A stretch of DNA of 64,000 nt from Blautia sp. Marseille-P3087 (lineage in GTDB: Bacteria > Bacillota > Clostridia > Lachnospirales > Lachnospiraceae), in contig NZ_LT635539.1 of the NCBI RefSeq assembly GCF_900120195.1, forward strand, positions 1,349,257 through 1,413,256. The letters run 5' to 3'. The notes below the pieces were generated by a model that made no database searches, was not told the origin of the DNA, and saw only the letters and a program-made list of their open reading frames with translations. The translations under genes were made by a program, and so were the position numbers. Shown piece after piece: positions 43,982 to 52,208 of this stretch. Positions within the stretch are counted from its first letter, which is position 1. The number at the start of each line of letters is the position of its first letter.

Positions 43982-44074
43982 TTAGAGGATTTGCGATACT
44001 GCTCCGGGGTAGACAATGAATCCGTTCAAATATGCGGAGGGAACGAATGCATCCGGAGTAGTACCGCCTGCCAT
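43982..44074 (-). CDS. 30-residue ORF between two terminators of a B12-controlled leader
   Basis: ATG at 44074 lies 9 nt after AGGGG and opens MAGGTTPDAF..., ending AVSQIL then TAA. The peptide is hydrophobic and has no charged pair beyond one Asp. I recognise no family. The same DNA can fold as a long hairpin (GCGGTACTACTCCGG with CCGGAGCAGTATCGC), so the region could instead be a structured RNA. Real translation is uncertain. Confidence 0.35.
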   Translation of the reverse strand: MAGGTTPDAFVPSAYLNGFIVYPGAVSQIL

Positions 44075-44159
44075 TTAATCATACCCCTAAAGGGTTCTGG
44101 TCTGTGGTGGCAAAACCACAAACGCATAGGTATAATTCATACGAACAGGCGAATTCCAT

Positions 44160-44187
44160 AAAAAAATGCCTGCTTCCAATCAGCAGA
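44160..44187 (-). terminator. Riboswitch-linked terminator
   Basis: GTCTGCT and AGCAGGC pair with a 6-nt loop and are followed by ATTTTTTT on the minus strand, about 70 nt after the B12 box. It is the expected expression platform of the cobalamin riboswitch. Confidence 0.75.
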
Positions 44188-44204
44188 CAACGCTTTGGGT
44201 TGCG

Positions 44205-44425
44205 GATACCCTAAGTTGGTTGTTACACTTTACACGGAAGTTTAACCTCGCCATACAAAGCAGGTTTCCTGACTTCAGCATCATCGCTTCCTTTCCCCTT
44301 CTCATACTATGTACAATGGGATAATGAAAAGTCGCTCCTCTGTTACAGTGACCGGATCGCTCAGGACTTGCACCTGATTCCCTCTTCAGATTGCTACGCG
44401 GACAACAATCTGCACTTCATATGTT
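44205..44425 (-). promoter_or_regulatory. Cobalamin riboswitch
   Basis: On the minus strand the aptamer shows GGTGCAAGTCCTGAGCG, then CGGTCACTGTAACAGAGGAGC, then AAGGAAGCGATGATG and the B12 box AGTCAGGAAACCTGC (44260-44275). These are the conserved cobalamin blocks in the right order. A terminator follows, so B12 is expected to switch transcription off. Confidence 0.92.
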
Positions 44426-44448
44426 CAATATGGAATTATACTGACATC

Positions 44449-44477
44449 ATAATAACACGATGCCAGTTTGCTGTCAA
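44449..44477 (-). promoter_or_regulatory. Promoter of the riboswitch transcript
   Basis: TTGACA (44472-44477), 17-nt spacer and TATTAT (44449-44454) on the minus strand, directly before the cobalamin aptamer. Confidence 0.8.
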
Positions 44478-44717
44478 TAACCCGCATAACATTTTGTCAA
44501 ATTTTTATCATTTTATGTATTCAGGAAAACACTCTGTTCTGCTATTGTTTTTCTGCCTTTCACATTGGTAATTTTGTCGAGTCAATACACCAGATTTGTT
44601 ACTGTTCACTCCGTTCACAGCAGCATTGCTTTTTTTCTGCATATGTCCTATACTGAATTATATTTTCCGTCCTGTGTTCCGACAGATACAGGCCAGGCAA
44701 CCAAAGGAGGATTTTTT

Positions 44718-45566
44718 ATGATTCAGGATATTGCCCCGCACACTTATCACAATGAATATAAACCGGTCGCACCGGATGAAAACAGTATCATTCTTGCCTA
44801 CGAAAATGGAAAGAGTTTTTTCCGCAAAGAGGACAGTTCCGATGTTATCACACTTCCACGCTTTCGCGAGCTGGAAGACAAAGTAGCCGATCTATATGAA
44901 AATTATATTTATCTTTTCTCTATTGACGAGGAACGTTTTTACCTGATTCCGGATCTGGACACTGCTCTGCTGCCAGGCTATGGTTTTTATGAAAACCGTG
45001 AACTCCGTTATGTACAGCCACAGTATATCTCTTTCGCAGTGATCACCGGATATCAGCTCTGGTTCTGGTATCGTAACCGCCGTTTCTGTGGATGCTGTGG
45101 TCAGCCGATGATACATGACAAGGGGGAACGTATGATGTACTGTCCTTCCTGTGGACGCCAGGAATATCCGGTTCTGATGCCGGCTGTGATCGTCGGTATC
45201 ACCAACGGTGACAAGATCATCTGTTCCAAATATGAAGGCAGAAGCTTCAAACAATACGCTCTGATCGCCGGCTTCGCAGAAATCGGCGAAACAATCGAAC
45301 AAACCGTTCACAGGGAAGTTATGGAAGAAGTCGGTCTGAAAGTCAAAAATCTCCGTTACTATAAAAGTCAGCCATGGTCCTTCTCCGGCACTCTGCTCTT
45401 TGGATTTTTCTGCGATGTAGACGGCGATGACACGCTGACCGTAGATCACGAAGAACTTTCCGTAGCACAATGGTTTGACCGCGACAAAATCATCGGTCAG
45501 GATAACGACAGCAGCCTTACCAATGAAATGATGATGGTCTTCGCCGCCGGGAAAGAGCCAAAATAA
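44718..45566 (+). CDS. nudC: NAD(+)/NADH pyrophosphatase NudC-like Nudix hydrolase
   Basis: The protein has 282 residues. An N-terminal domain is followed by a zinc ribbon (CGCCGQPM and CPSCGRQEYP, near residues 120-150) and a Nudix box GFAEIGETIEQTVHREVMEEVGL (about residues 190-212). The following SQPWSFSGTLLFGF matches the SQPWPFP-type motif that defines NADH-specific NudC proteins. It cleaves NAD(H) to NMN(H) and AMP, and NudC can remove NAD caps from RNA. I chose ATG 44718 with AAAGGAGG upstream over earlier in-frame starts that lack one. Confidence 0.92.
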   Translation: MIQDIAPHTYHNEYKPVAPDENSIILAYENGKSFFRKEDSSDVITLPRFRELEDKVADLYENYIYLFSIDEERFYLIPDLDTALLPGYGFYENRELRYVQPQYISFAVITGYQLWFWYRNRRFCGCCGQPMIHDKGERMMYCPSCGRQEYPVLMPAVIVGITNGDKIICSKYEGRSFKQYALIAGFAEIGETIEQTVHREVMEEVGLKVKNLRYYKSQPWSFSGTLLFGFFCDVDGDDTLTVDHEELSVAQWFDRDKIIGQDNDSSLTNEMMMVFAAGKEPK

Positions 45567-45577
45567 AACAAAATCCG

Positions 45578-45603
45578 GCGGCTTTCACAGGCCGCTCTTT
45601 TTT
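45578..45603 (+). terminator. Terminator of nudC
   Basis: GCGGC and GCCGC pair around an 8-nt loop, then CTTTTTT. It separates nudC from the next gene. Confidence 0.75.
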
Positions 45604-45684
45604 GTATATAATTGCACAAAAATCTGGTTTTTTCGTCAAATTTTGGTATAATAAATACAATTATCATTCTGCGGGAGTATTAGC

Positions 45685-47610
45685 ATGAAAAAAATCGCAT
45701 TTATCACAAATGGCCAGGCCCGATATCTTACTCATGAATGGCTTCATGGATATCGCCGCTATATCTCTGACCATCATTCTGATATAGATTTATATATTTT
45801 TCACTGTTTTGGAAATTTCAGTCAGGATCAAAGCTATAATATCGGAGAATATAACATTTTTCGACTTCCCCGCCTGTCAGACTTCGATGGAATTCTTCTG
45901 GATCTTGCTCTTATTTCCGATCATGAACTTAAGGAAGAAATCATAATCCGCGCCCGAAGAGCCTCGGTTCCTGTCATTTCTCTTCTGGATAAAGTACCGG
46001 ATCTTTACTTCTCCGGAATTGACGACTACCATGCAACCTGCTCTCTGGTGGAACATCTGATCGCTGAACATGGCTGCACAAAGCTCAATTATGTCGGCGG
46101 AATCATCGGAAATTATGAAAATCAGCAACGTTTTCTTGCCTACAGGGATACACTCAACAAACATGGCATCCCTTTCGATCCGAACCGCATATATGAACAT
46201 AATTATGAAGTCGAGACAGGCCTCAGAGCTTTTGCTGCATTTCAGGACAAAGAGCTTCTTCCTGATGCTTTTGTGTGTGCCAACGATAACATTGCTGCCG
46301 GCGTCTGTCTTGCAGCACAGGAAGCAGGATTTTCTGTTCCGGACAACTTTCTTGTAACCGGATTCGACAATGCCACAAGGGCCATAAACTTTTATCCGCC
46401 TATCACGACTGTTGAATTTTCCAAAGCGCATATTATGTATAATGCACTGGGGCTTCTTGCTGATGTCTGGAATGGCACCGCTAAATCTTCACAGGTGTTT
46501 TCGCCTACCCGTTGTATATACCGCGAAAGCAGTGGGTGCACCTCCCTCTTTCCTGCTGATCCCGGAAAATATGTTTCCAGTCAGATCATGGCAGAAGTCC
46601 GTCAGGGAAATATGCTCAACTGGATGATGGAACTGGATCGTTTTCTTCTTGACTGCAACAGTTTCACTGAACTGGCAGACCATCTGCATACCTGGCTCAC
46701 CAGACATGAATGCGGAAGCCTGTATCTGCTCATGAATCCGGATATCTTTATGCTCGAAAATGTGGACAGTCTCCCCGAAGTTCCGGATGACATCTATAAA
46801 AGTATCGGCTACCCCGACCGCATGGCTGTCGTTTATCCCCATACATCTGCCGACAAATCTGTTCAGATAGATTTGTCAAAAGGAGAGCTTCTTCCCGATG
46901 CGGACAATTCAGAAACTGCACATATTTACCTTTTTGCCGCTGTGCATTTCCGTGAACGTGAAATAGGTTATCTGATTCTCGAAAACTGTGATTATCTGAC
47001 AGAGCATCAGTTTCTTTTTGAGACACTGCGCACTTTTGTAACTGCCATAGAGGCGCTCTACGGAAAGCTGATTCTGAGAAAAAAGACGAAGCAGCTGTCA
47101 CAGCTCTATATTCACGATTCGCTTACCGGACTTTATAACCGTATGGCTTACGAAAAATTAGCTCTTCCATTATTTCAGAAATGCATGGGTGAATCCCGTT
47201 CTGCCGGAATCATGTTTATTGATGCCGATCATCTGAAATATATCAACGACACTTTCGGACATGATATGGGAAATCTTGCAATCAGCAGTATCGCAGCTGT
47301 CATCCGGCAGCACTGCCCTGACAATTCTGTCTCCATGCGCTATGGCGGAGATGAATTTGTATGTGTGATACCAGACTATGATCAGACACAGATGCAAAAG
47401 CTTAAACAAAATCTTCTGGATTCCCTTGCCGTGCTTTCCAGAAACAGCCGTATGGCATTCCCTATCGAGGCAAGCATCGGGTTTGTGGTTGCAGATGATT
47501 CTGTTTTCTCACTCAATGACTACATCAATCTTGCCGACGAAAAAATGTACACTGACAAAAAAAATCGTAAAGCCGGACGGGAAGATTCACATCCGGCTTC
47601 CGTTCTCTGA
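45685..47610 (+). CDS. Soluble sugar-binding (LacI-type) sensor fused to a GGDEF diguanylate cyclase
   Basis: The protein has 641 residues. Residues 1-285 match the periplasmic-binding-like fold of LacI repressors (KKIAFITNGQARYLTHEWLHG, VPDLYFSGIDDYHATCSLVEHLI, PDAFVCANDNIAAGVC, FLVTGFDNATRAI) but with no HTH, signal peptide or membrane helix. Residues 290-465 form a GAF-like or linker region with a coiled coil. Residues 470-630 form the GGDEF domain: LYNRMAYEK, IDADHLKYINDTFGHDMGN and RYGGDEF, so the active site is intact. No RxxD inhibitory site stands at the usual place. It should make c-di-GMP in the cytoplasm in response to a small ligand. An extended -10 (TGGTATAAT) lies upstream. Confidence 0.88.
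   Translation: MKKIAFITNGQARYLTHEWLHGYRRYISDHHSDIDLYIFHCFGNFSQDQSYNIGEYNIFRLPRLSDFDGILLDLALISDHELKEEIIIRARRASVPVISLLDKVPDLYFSGIDDYHATCSLVEHLIAEHGCTKLNYVGGIIGNYENQQRFLAYRDTLNKHGIPFDPNRIYEHNYEVETGLRAFAAFQDKELLPDAFVCANDNIAAGVCLAAQEAGFSVPDNFLVTGFDNATRAINFYPPITTVEFSKAHIMYNALGLLADVWNGTAKSSQVFSPTRCIYRESSGCTSLFPADPGKYVSSQIMAEVRQGNMLNWMMELDRFLLDCNSFTELADHLHTWLTRHECGSLYLLMNPDIFMLENVDSLPEVPDDIYKSIGYPDRMAVVYPHTSADKSVQIDLSKGELLPDADNSETAHIYLFAAVHFREREIGYLILENCDYLTEHQFLFETLRTFVTAIEALYGKLILRKKTKQLSQLYIHDSLTGLYNRMAYEKLALPLFQKCMGESRSAGIMFIDADHLKYINDTFGHDMGNLAISSIAAVIRQHCPDNSVSMRYGGDEFVCVIPDYDQTQMQKLKQNLLDSLAVLSRNSRMAFPIEASIGFVVADDSVFSLNDYINLADEKMYTDKKNRKAGREDSHPASVL
47563..47601 (-). terminator. Terminator of the GarR-like gene, inside the 3' end of the GGDEF gene
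   Basis: On the minus strand AAGCCGGA and TCCGGCTT pair, followed by TACGATTTTTTTT. It lies within the last codons of the convergent GGDEF gene, which encode the same bases. Confidence 0.7.
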
Positions 47611-47613
47611 CGG

Positions 47614-48501
47614 TCATTCTCTTGTAACCGTTGTATTTGAAATTTTTTCGTAGAATTTCACAATACTGGAGTGGTCTTCTTTCTCGTGTCCGTCCGCTTT
47701 GAGTGCCTGCATGATCTCCATCAGTTCACTCGTAAGCGGAAGCGGCGCGTTCACTGCATGTCCGGCATTCAAAGCGTTATTCAGATCCTTAATATGCAGT
47801 TCAATGCGAAATCCCGGTTTGAAATTTCGATCCATCATCATCGGTGCCTTTGCATCCAGAACCGTGGAACCCGCAAGACCGCCACGGATCGCCTGATACA
47901 CAAGCTCCGGATCTGTTCCGGCTTTTTTGGCAAGTGTCAGCGCTTCGGATACCGCCGCAATATTGACAGCTACGATGATCTGATTTGCCAGTTTTGCAAC
48001 GTTGCCTGAGCCAATTGGTCCGACATATACAACAGATCCTGCCATGGTCATCATCAGATCATAATATTTATCAAAAATTTCTTTCTTACCACCTGCCATT
48101 ACAGAAATCGTTCCATCGATTGCTTTTGGCTCGCCACCGGAAACCGGTGCATCCAGCATCTCAATTCCATTTTTTGCAAGTTCTGCTGCAATTGCCCTGC
48201 TTTCCGTAGGATCGATCGAACTCATGTCGATCAGAACACTTCCATCTTTAGCACCTTCGATAATTCCGTCTTTACCAAGTGCCACCTCACGCACCTGCGG
48301 AGAATTCGGAAGCATTGTAATAATCACATTCGCCTCTTCTGCCACTTCACGTCCGCATGTTACGGTCTTCGCACCAAACGCTTCCATCTCTTTCAGAGTT
48401 TCTTTATTATGTGTGGTGACTACCATTTCATAACCTGCCTTGATCAGGTTTTTACACATCGGTTTCCCCATGATTCCAAGTCCGATAAATCCAACTTTCA
48501 T
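47614..48501 (-). CDS. garR: Beta-hydroxyacid dehydrogenase, tartronate semialdehyde reductase-like
   Basis: The protein has 295 residues. The NAD(P) Rossmann motif is VGFIGLGIMGKPM at the start. The substrate loop is DAPVSGGEPKAIDGT, and the catalytic Lys lies in GNVAKLANQ. It fits GarR/GlxR (2-hydroxy-3-oxopropionate reductase) or 3-hydroxyisobutyrate dehydrogenase; the two are hard to separate by eye. The ATG at 48501 has AGGAGG upstream; the frame extends to 48567 but that part is promoter DNA. The gene is alone and converges with the GGDEF gene, 3 nt apart. Confidence 0.85.
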   Translation of the reverse strand: MKVGFIGLGIMGKPMCKNLIKAGYEMVVTTHNKETLKEMEAFGAKTVTCGREVAEEANVIITMLPNSPQVREVALGKDGIIEGAKDGSVLIDMSSIDPTESRAIAAELAKNGIEMLDAPVSGGEPKAIDGTISVMAGGKKEIFDKYYDLMMTMAGSVVYVGPIGSGNVAKLANQIIVAVNIAAVSEALTLAKKAGTDPELVYQAIRGGLAGSTVLDAKAPMMMDRNFKPGFRIELHIKDLNNALNAGHAVNAPLPLTSELMEIMQALKADGHEKEDHSSIVKFYEKISNTTVTRE

Positions 48502-48540
48502 TTCTGATTCCTCCTGATTTTCCTGGTAGTTTTCTGCTAA

Positions 48541-48589
48541 TTTTCTGTAGAAATCAGCTACCATCATTATAGCTGATTTCCACAGAAAA
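48541..48589. promoter_or_regulatory. 49-bp palindromic operator over the garR promoter
   Basis: Two 20-bp arms (48541-48560 and 48570-48589) match at 19 of 20 positions around a 9-bp centre. TTGAAA (48590-48595), an 18-nt spacer and TATAAT (48566-48571) form the minus-strand promoter. The right arm fills the spacer and the left arm lies just after the start site, as expected for repressor binding. Confidence 0.75.
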
Positions 48590-48627
48590 TTTCAACAAAA
48601 GTAAGTACCGGTGAAATATTTTTCAAT

Positions 48628-48672
48628 AAAAAACGTTGTAGAAAATGAAAGCGCTCACTTCCTGCAACGTTT
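48628..48672 (-). terminator. Terminator of the fructoside operon with a cre-like site in its loop
   Basis: AAACGTTG and CAACGTTT pair and are followed by TTTTTTATT on the minus strand, just after the GH32 stop. The loop contains ATGAAAGCGCTCACT (48645-48659), which fits the CcpA cre consensus WTGNAANCGNWNNCW. Confidence 0.65.
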
Positions 48673-48688
48673 ATTGTATTTAAAAAAT

Positions 48689-49990
48689 TCACTCTATTGT
48701 TTCTATTGTTATCGCTACATCTGCTTCAATCTTTTCTTCAAGATCATACACGGCATTGGTAATCACCGCTTCACCATCGTTCACAAAAACACTGATCTGG
48801 TTCGGATTCACATACACTTCGATTTCAAATCCTTTCATCTCCGGTGTCTCAAATTTCACTCTGTGATTCGGATATTTTCCAAAAAGGCAGCTTCTGTCAG
48901 TACAGATTTTATCCCCTTTTCTGGAAATCACATATCCTCCGACATCTACTTTATCCCCATCCTCCAGGGAAAATCTCAGACGATATCCACTTTCGTCCGC
49001 CTCAGATGGTGTAGAGATTTCTTTTGTATATGCCGCCTGAACATTCGGATGAACGCGGAAATAGATATGATTTTCTTTTACTTCTACAACACGTGGAATA
49101 CACATCATTCCCTGCCATTTCCCATCCACCGGCTCCGGCATGCGAAGCCACGCAGTCAGGATTCTTCTTCCCTCCTCATCGAGGGTGCTCTGTGGTGCAT
49201 AAAGGTCTGTTCCATAATCCAGAAACTGATATTCTTCCGGCAGTTCCATCGCACAGGTTTCTTTATCAAATTTCACCTGCATACAGACGGTCTGTGCATC
49301 ATCTGCTTTTCCGTCTTTAAATAACTGCATCGGTGAAAAGATTACTACCTGCCTGTTATCTACTTCAAAATAATCCGGACATTCCCACATCCAGCCGAAG
49401 TTTTCTCTGGTTACAGAATTCGCAAATTTCCATTCTTCTCCATCTGTACTTGTAAAGAACAAAAGTTTTCCCTGTTTGTCTTCAATGGTGCTTCCAAGTA
49501 CCATGTACCATCTCTCACCGTCTTTCCAGACTTTCGGGTCTCTTGTGTGGCGTGCATCTCCGATCCCCTCATCATAAATGACTGGAATCACCGTCTTTTT
49601 GTCTTTAATATTATCAAAATGAAAGCCATCTTCTGAGGTTATCTTAAGCTGTGCGGAAACAAAATGTTCATCCACACACAAATTGATATCCTCTGGATTT
49701 TCTGTAAGATAATTCACACCGGTATAATACAGCTGCATTTTGCCGTCTTCTTCAATGGCGCTTCCGGAAAAACATCCACTCCTATCATCTGTTTTGCTTG
49801 GAAACAGTGCAATCCCCTGTTCTTCCCAGTTCACCAGATCTTTGCTGACAACATGTCCCCAGTGCATCCGTCCCCAGCGCGGCGCATACGGGAAACACTG
49901 GTAAAAAAGATGATACATACCTTTGTAATATATAAATCCATTCGGGTCATTCATCCAGTAGTCTTTCGGTTTTACATATATTTTCTGCAT
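48689..49990 (-). CDS. Glycoside hydrolase family 32 (sucrose/fructo-oligosaccharide hydrolase)
   Basis: The enzyme has 433 residues. It hydrolyses terminal beta-fructosides. The nucleophile motif WMNDPNGFIY is near residue 12, RDPKVW near 150, and the acid/base motif WECPDYF near 200. A C-terminal beta-sandwich (about 330-433) is shorter than in many invertases. There is no signal peptide, so it acts in the cytoplasm on sugar brought in by the ABC transporter encoded upstream. The ribosome site is weak (AAAGTGAG). Last gene of the operon. Confidence 0.92.
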   Translation of the reverse strand: MQKIYVKPKDYWMNDPNGFIYYKGMYHLFYQCFPYAPRWGRMHWGHVVSKDLVNWEEQGIALFPSKTDDRSGCFSGSAIEEDGKMQLYYTGVNYLTENPEDINLCVDEHFVSAQLKITSEDGFHFDNIKDKKTVIPVIYDEGIGDARHTRDPKVWKDGERWYMVLGSTIEDKQGKLLFFTSTDGEEWKFANSVTRENFGWMWECPDYFEVDNRQVVIFSPMQLFKDGKADDAQTVCMQVKFDKETCAMELPEEYQFLDYGTDLYAPQSTLDEEGRRILTAWLRMPEPVDGKWQGMMCIPRVVEVKENHIYFRVHPNVQAAYTKEISTPSEADESGYRLRFSLEDGDKVDVGGYVISRKGDKICTDRSCLFGKYPNHRVKFETPEMKGFEIEVYVNPNQISVFVNDGEAVITNAVYDLEEKIEADVAITIETIE

Positions 49991-50004
49991 ATTCTACTCA
50001 CTTT

Positions 50005-50241
50005 CTATTTTTCTATAAATGGACTGATTACTTCCATTGCTTTTTCTGCTTCAGTGCCTTCTGCATGAATTCTCAGATCAACCGCTTTGGACAGATCCAC
50101 GCTGAAAATTCCCATGATTGATTTTGCATCGATCACATATCTTCCGGACACAATATCTACATCACAGTCCAGACGCGTCACAGCATTGACAAAATCTTTT
50201 ACTCTTTCTATTGTCCCTAAACAAATCTTTACTTCTCTCAT
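50005..50241 (-). CDS. HPr-like (Crh-type) regulator without the phosphoacceptor histidine
   Basis: The protein has 78 residues. The regulatory serine region is intact (AKSIMGIFSVDLSKAVDLRI, Ser about residue 41), as in HPr Ser46. The segment where HPr has His15-Ala-Arg reads KICLGTIERVKDF, so His15 is missing. It therefore cannot relay phosphate in PTS transport, but could be phosphorylated by HPr kinase and act as a CcpA cofactor like Bacillus Crh. I chose the ATG at 50241; AGGAG lies 11 nt upstream. Located between the ABC ATPase and the GH32 gene. Confidence 0.85.
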   Translation of the reverse strand: MREVKICLGTIERVKDFVNAVTRLDCDVDIVSGRYVIDAKSIMGIFSVDLSKAVDLRIHAEGTEAEKAMEVISPFIEK

Positions 50242-50255
50242 TATCAACGTCACTC

Positions 50256-51350
50256 CTATAAATAATTCATCTCAGTTTCTTTATCAAAGAAATGAATCTT
50301 GGATGGCATAAATACAAATTCAATTTCATCTCCAACCTGGCTGATCTCATATTTAGAAACTCGTGCAACTGCCTGGCAGCCTCCGAACTGGAAGTACAGG
50401 TTATTCTCATTTCCCATGACTTCTGTATCTGTGATCACAGCTTTCATTTTATTTTCTTTATAAAGTTCCAGGTTCTGCGCATCCATTTTAAGATCCTCTC
50501 CACGGATACCAAGTGTCATCTCGCCTTCTTTACCATTCAGTTTCTTAAGAATAGCTTCCGGAAGCATCAGTTTATTTCCGTCTTCAAATGTTACTTCGTT
50601 TCCTTTTAAGGTAACATCAAAGAAGTTCATCTGAGGAGATCCTATAAATCCTGCAACAAATTTGTTTACCGGATGATCATATAATTCCATTGGTTTTCCA
50701 ACCTGCTGGATCACGCCCTCTTTCATGATAACGATACGGTCTGCCATAGTCATTGCCTCAACCTGATCATGTGTAACATAGATCGTCGTCGCACCCATTT
50801 CACGATGCAGCTTGCTGATCTCCGTTCTCATGCTGACACGAAGTTTTGCATCCAGGTTGGACAGTGGCTCATCCATCAGAAATACCTTCTGATTTTTTAC
50901 GATTGCACGCCCCAGTGCCACTCGCTGTCTCTGACCTCCAGAAAGATTCTTCGGTTTTCTGTAACGGAATTCCTGCAGTCCCAGAATATCAATTGCCCAG
51001 TCTACTTTTTTCTTGATCTGGTCTGCTGGCATCTTCATGTTCTTCAGCCCGTATCCGATATTTTTTTCTACGGTCATATGCGGATACAGGGCATAGTTCT
51101 GGAATACCATCGCAATACCACGGTCTCTTGGTGCTGTCTCGTTCACTCTTTTGCCGTCAATATACAGATCTCCTTCTGTAATCTCTTCGAATCCGGCAAT
51201 CATACGAAGTGTTGTGGACTTTCCACATCCAGACGGTCCTACAAATGCGATAAATTCTTTTTCTTCTATATTAAGATTAAAATCATCTACTGATTTGTGT
51301 TCTGCTCCTGCATATTTTTTTCCGATATGTTTAAATTCTATAAAACTCAT
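50256..51350 (-). CDS. msmK: Sugar ABC transporter ATP-binding protein (MsmK/UgpC type)
   Basis: The protein has 364 residues. Walker A GPSGCGKSTT, the Q-loop, signature LSGGQRQRVALGRAI and Walker B VFLMDEP are all intact. The C-terminal TOBE/MalK-like regulatory domain (about residues 240-364) is present. It drives import through the two permeases encoded upstream. Such ATPases often serve several sugar transporters. AAGGAGGG precedes the ATG. Confidence 0.95.
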   Translation of the reverse strand: MSFIEFKHIGKKYAGAEHKSVDDFNLNIEEKEFIAFVGPSGCGKSTTLRMIAGFEEITEGDLYIDGKRVNETAPRDRGIAMVFQNYALYPHMTVEKNIGYGLKNMKMPADQIKKKVDWAIDILGLQEFRYRKPKNLSGGQRQRVALGRAIVKNQKVFLMDEPLSNLDAKLRVSMRTEISKLHREMGATTIYVTHDQVEAMTMADRIVIMKEGVIQQVGKPMELYDHPVNKFVAGFIGSPQMNFFDVTLKGNEVTFEDGNKLMLPEAILKKLNGKEGEMTLGIRGEDLKMDAQNLELYKENKMKAVITDTEVMGNENNLYFQFGGCQAVARVSKYEISQVGDEIEFVFMPSKIHFFDKETEMNYL

Positions 51351-51356
51351 AATTCA

Positions 51357-52208
51357 TTAACCCTCCTTGGAACCAGTTGATGTTACACCTTCTACAATCT
51401 GTTTGGAGAACAGTGCATAAATAATAATAACAGGGATTGTGATCAGTGTGATTACTGCAAGTGTCTGTCCCATTGTTGTATTGTCATTGGATGTTATGGA
51501 GTTCAGACCAATCTGCGCGGTCAGAAGATCACTGGATGTAAATACAAGTGACGGCCAGAGATAGTCATTCCATACTCCAAGGAATGTAAACACACTGACA
51601 GTTGCAACGACTGTCTTTGACATTGGCAATACCATGGTAAAGAAATATTTTACCGGACTGCAGAAGTCAAGCTGTGCCGCCTCATAAACATCATCCGGCA
51701 GACTTACGAAAACCTGTCGGAACAGAAAGATATTAAACGGATTCACGATCATTGGAAGTACATATCCAAGCACGGTATTCAGTAGTCCTGCTTTTGCAAT
51801 GATCAGAAAGTGTATCGTGATAACGGTTTCTGTCGGTACGATCAGAAGCATCATGATGATCAAAAGCCACTGGTCGCGGAATGGAAAGTTAATCTTTGCA
51901 AGTGCATAGCCTGCAAGTCCGTTGACAATAACCCCAAGTACGATCAGCAGTGCCGCATATCCCAGAGTATTAATCATGTAACGAAGGAAATTGGTATCTG
52001 TCAGAATCGTAATATAGTTTTCAAAATAATTTTCATTTAAAGCAGGAGGAATAAATGCTGCTATGGAATTCATATCTGCTGTGATCGCTGCATCTGGTTT
52101 AAAGGAGTTTGCAAGCATCCAGATCACCGGAAACAGGAAGAATACAGAGAGTAGCAGCAAAACAACTGCCAGAATCCAGTTAAATGTTTTTTGCTTTTTT
52201 GTTAACAT
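51357..52208 (-). CDS. Sugar ABC transporter permease (MsmG/MalG-type)
   Basis: The protein has 283 residues and six hydrophobic segments. The EAA loop that contacts the ATPase reads EAAQLDFCSPVKYFFTMVLPMSK. It overlaps the preceding permease gene by 29 nt, and its ribosome site AAAGGAGGAG lies inside that gene. Membrane subunit of the sugar importer. Confidence 0.94.
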   Translation of the reverse strand: MLTKKQKTFNWILAVVLLLLSVFFLFPVIWMLANSFKPDAAITADMNSIAAFIPPALNENYFENYITILTDTNFLRYMINTLGYAALLIVLGVIVNGLAGYALAKINFPFRDQWLLIIMMLLIVPTETVITIHFLIIAKAGLLNTVLGYVLPMIVNPFNIFLFRQVFVSLPDDVYEAAQLDFCSPVKYFFTMVLPMSKTVVATVSVFTFLGVWNDYLWPSLVFTSSDLLTAQIGLNSITSNDNTTMGQTLAVITLITIPVIIIYALFSKQIVEGVTSTGSKEG

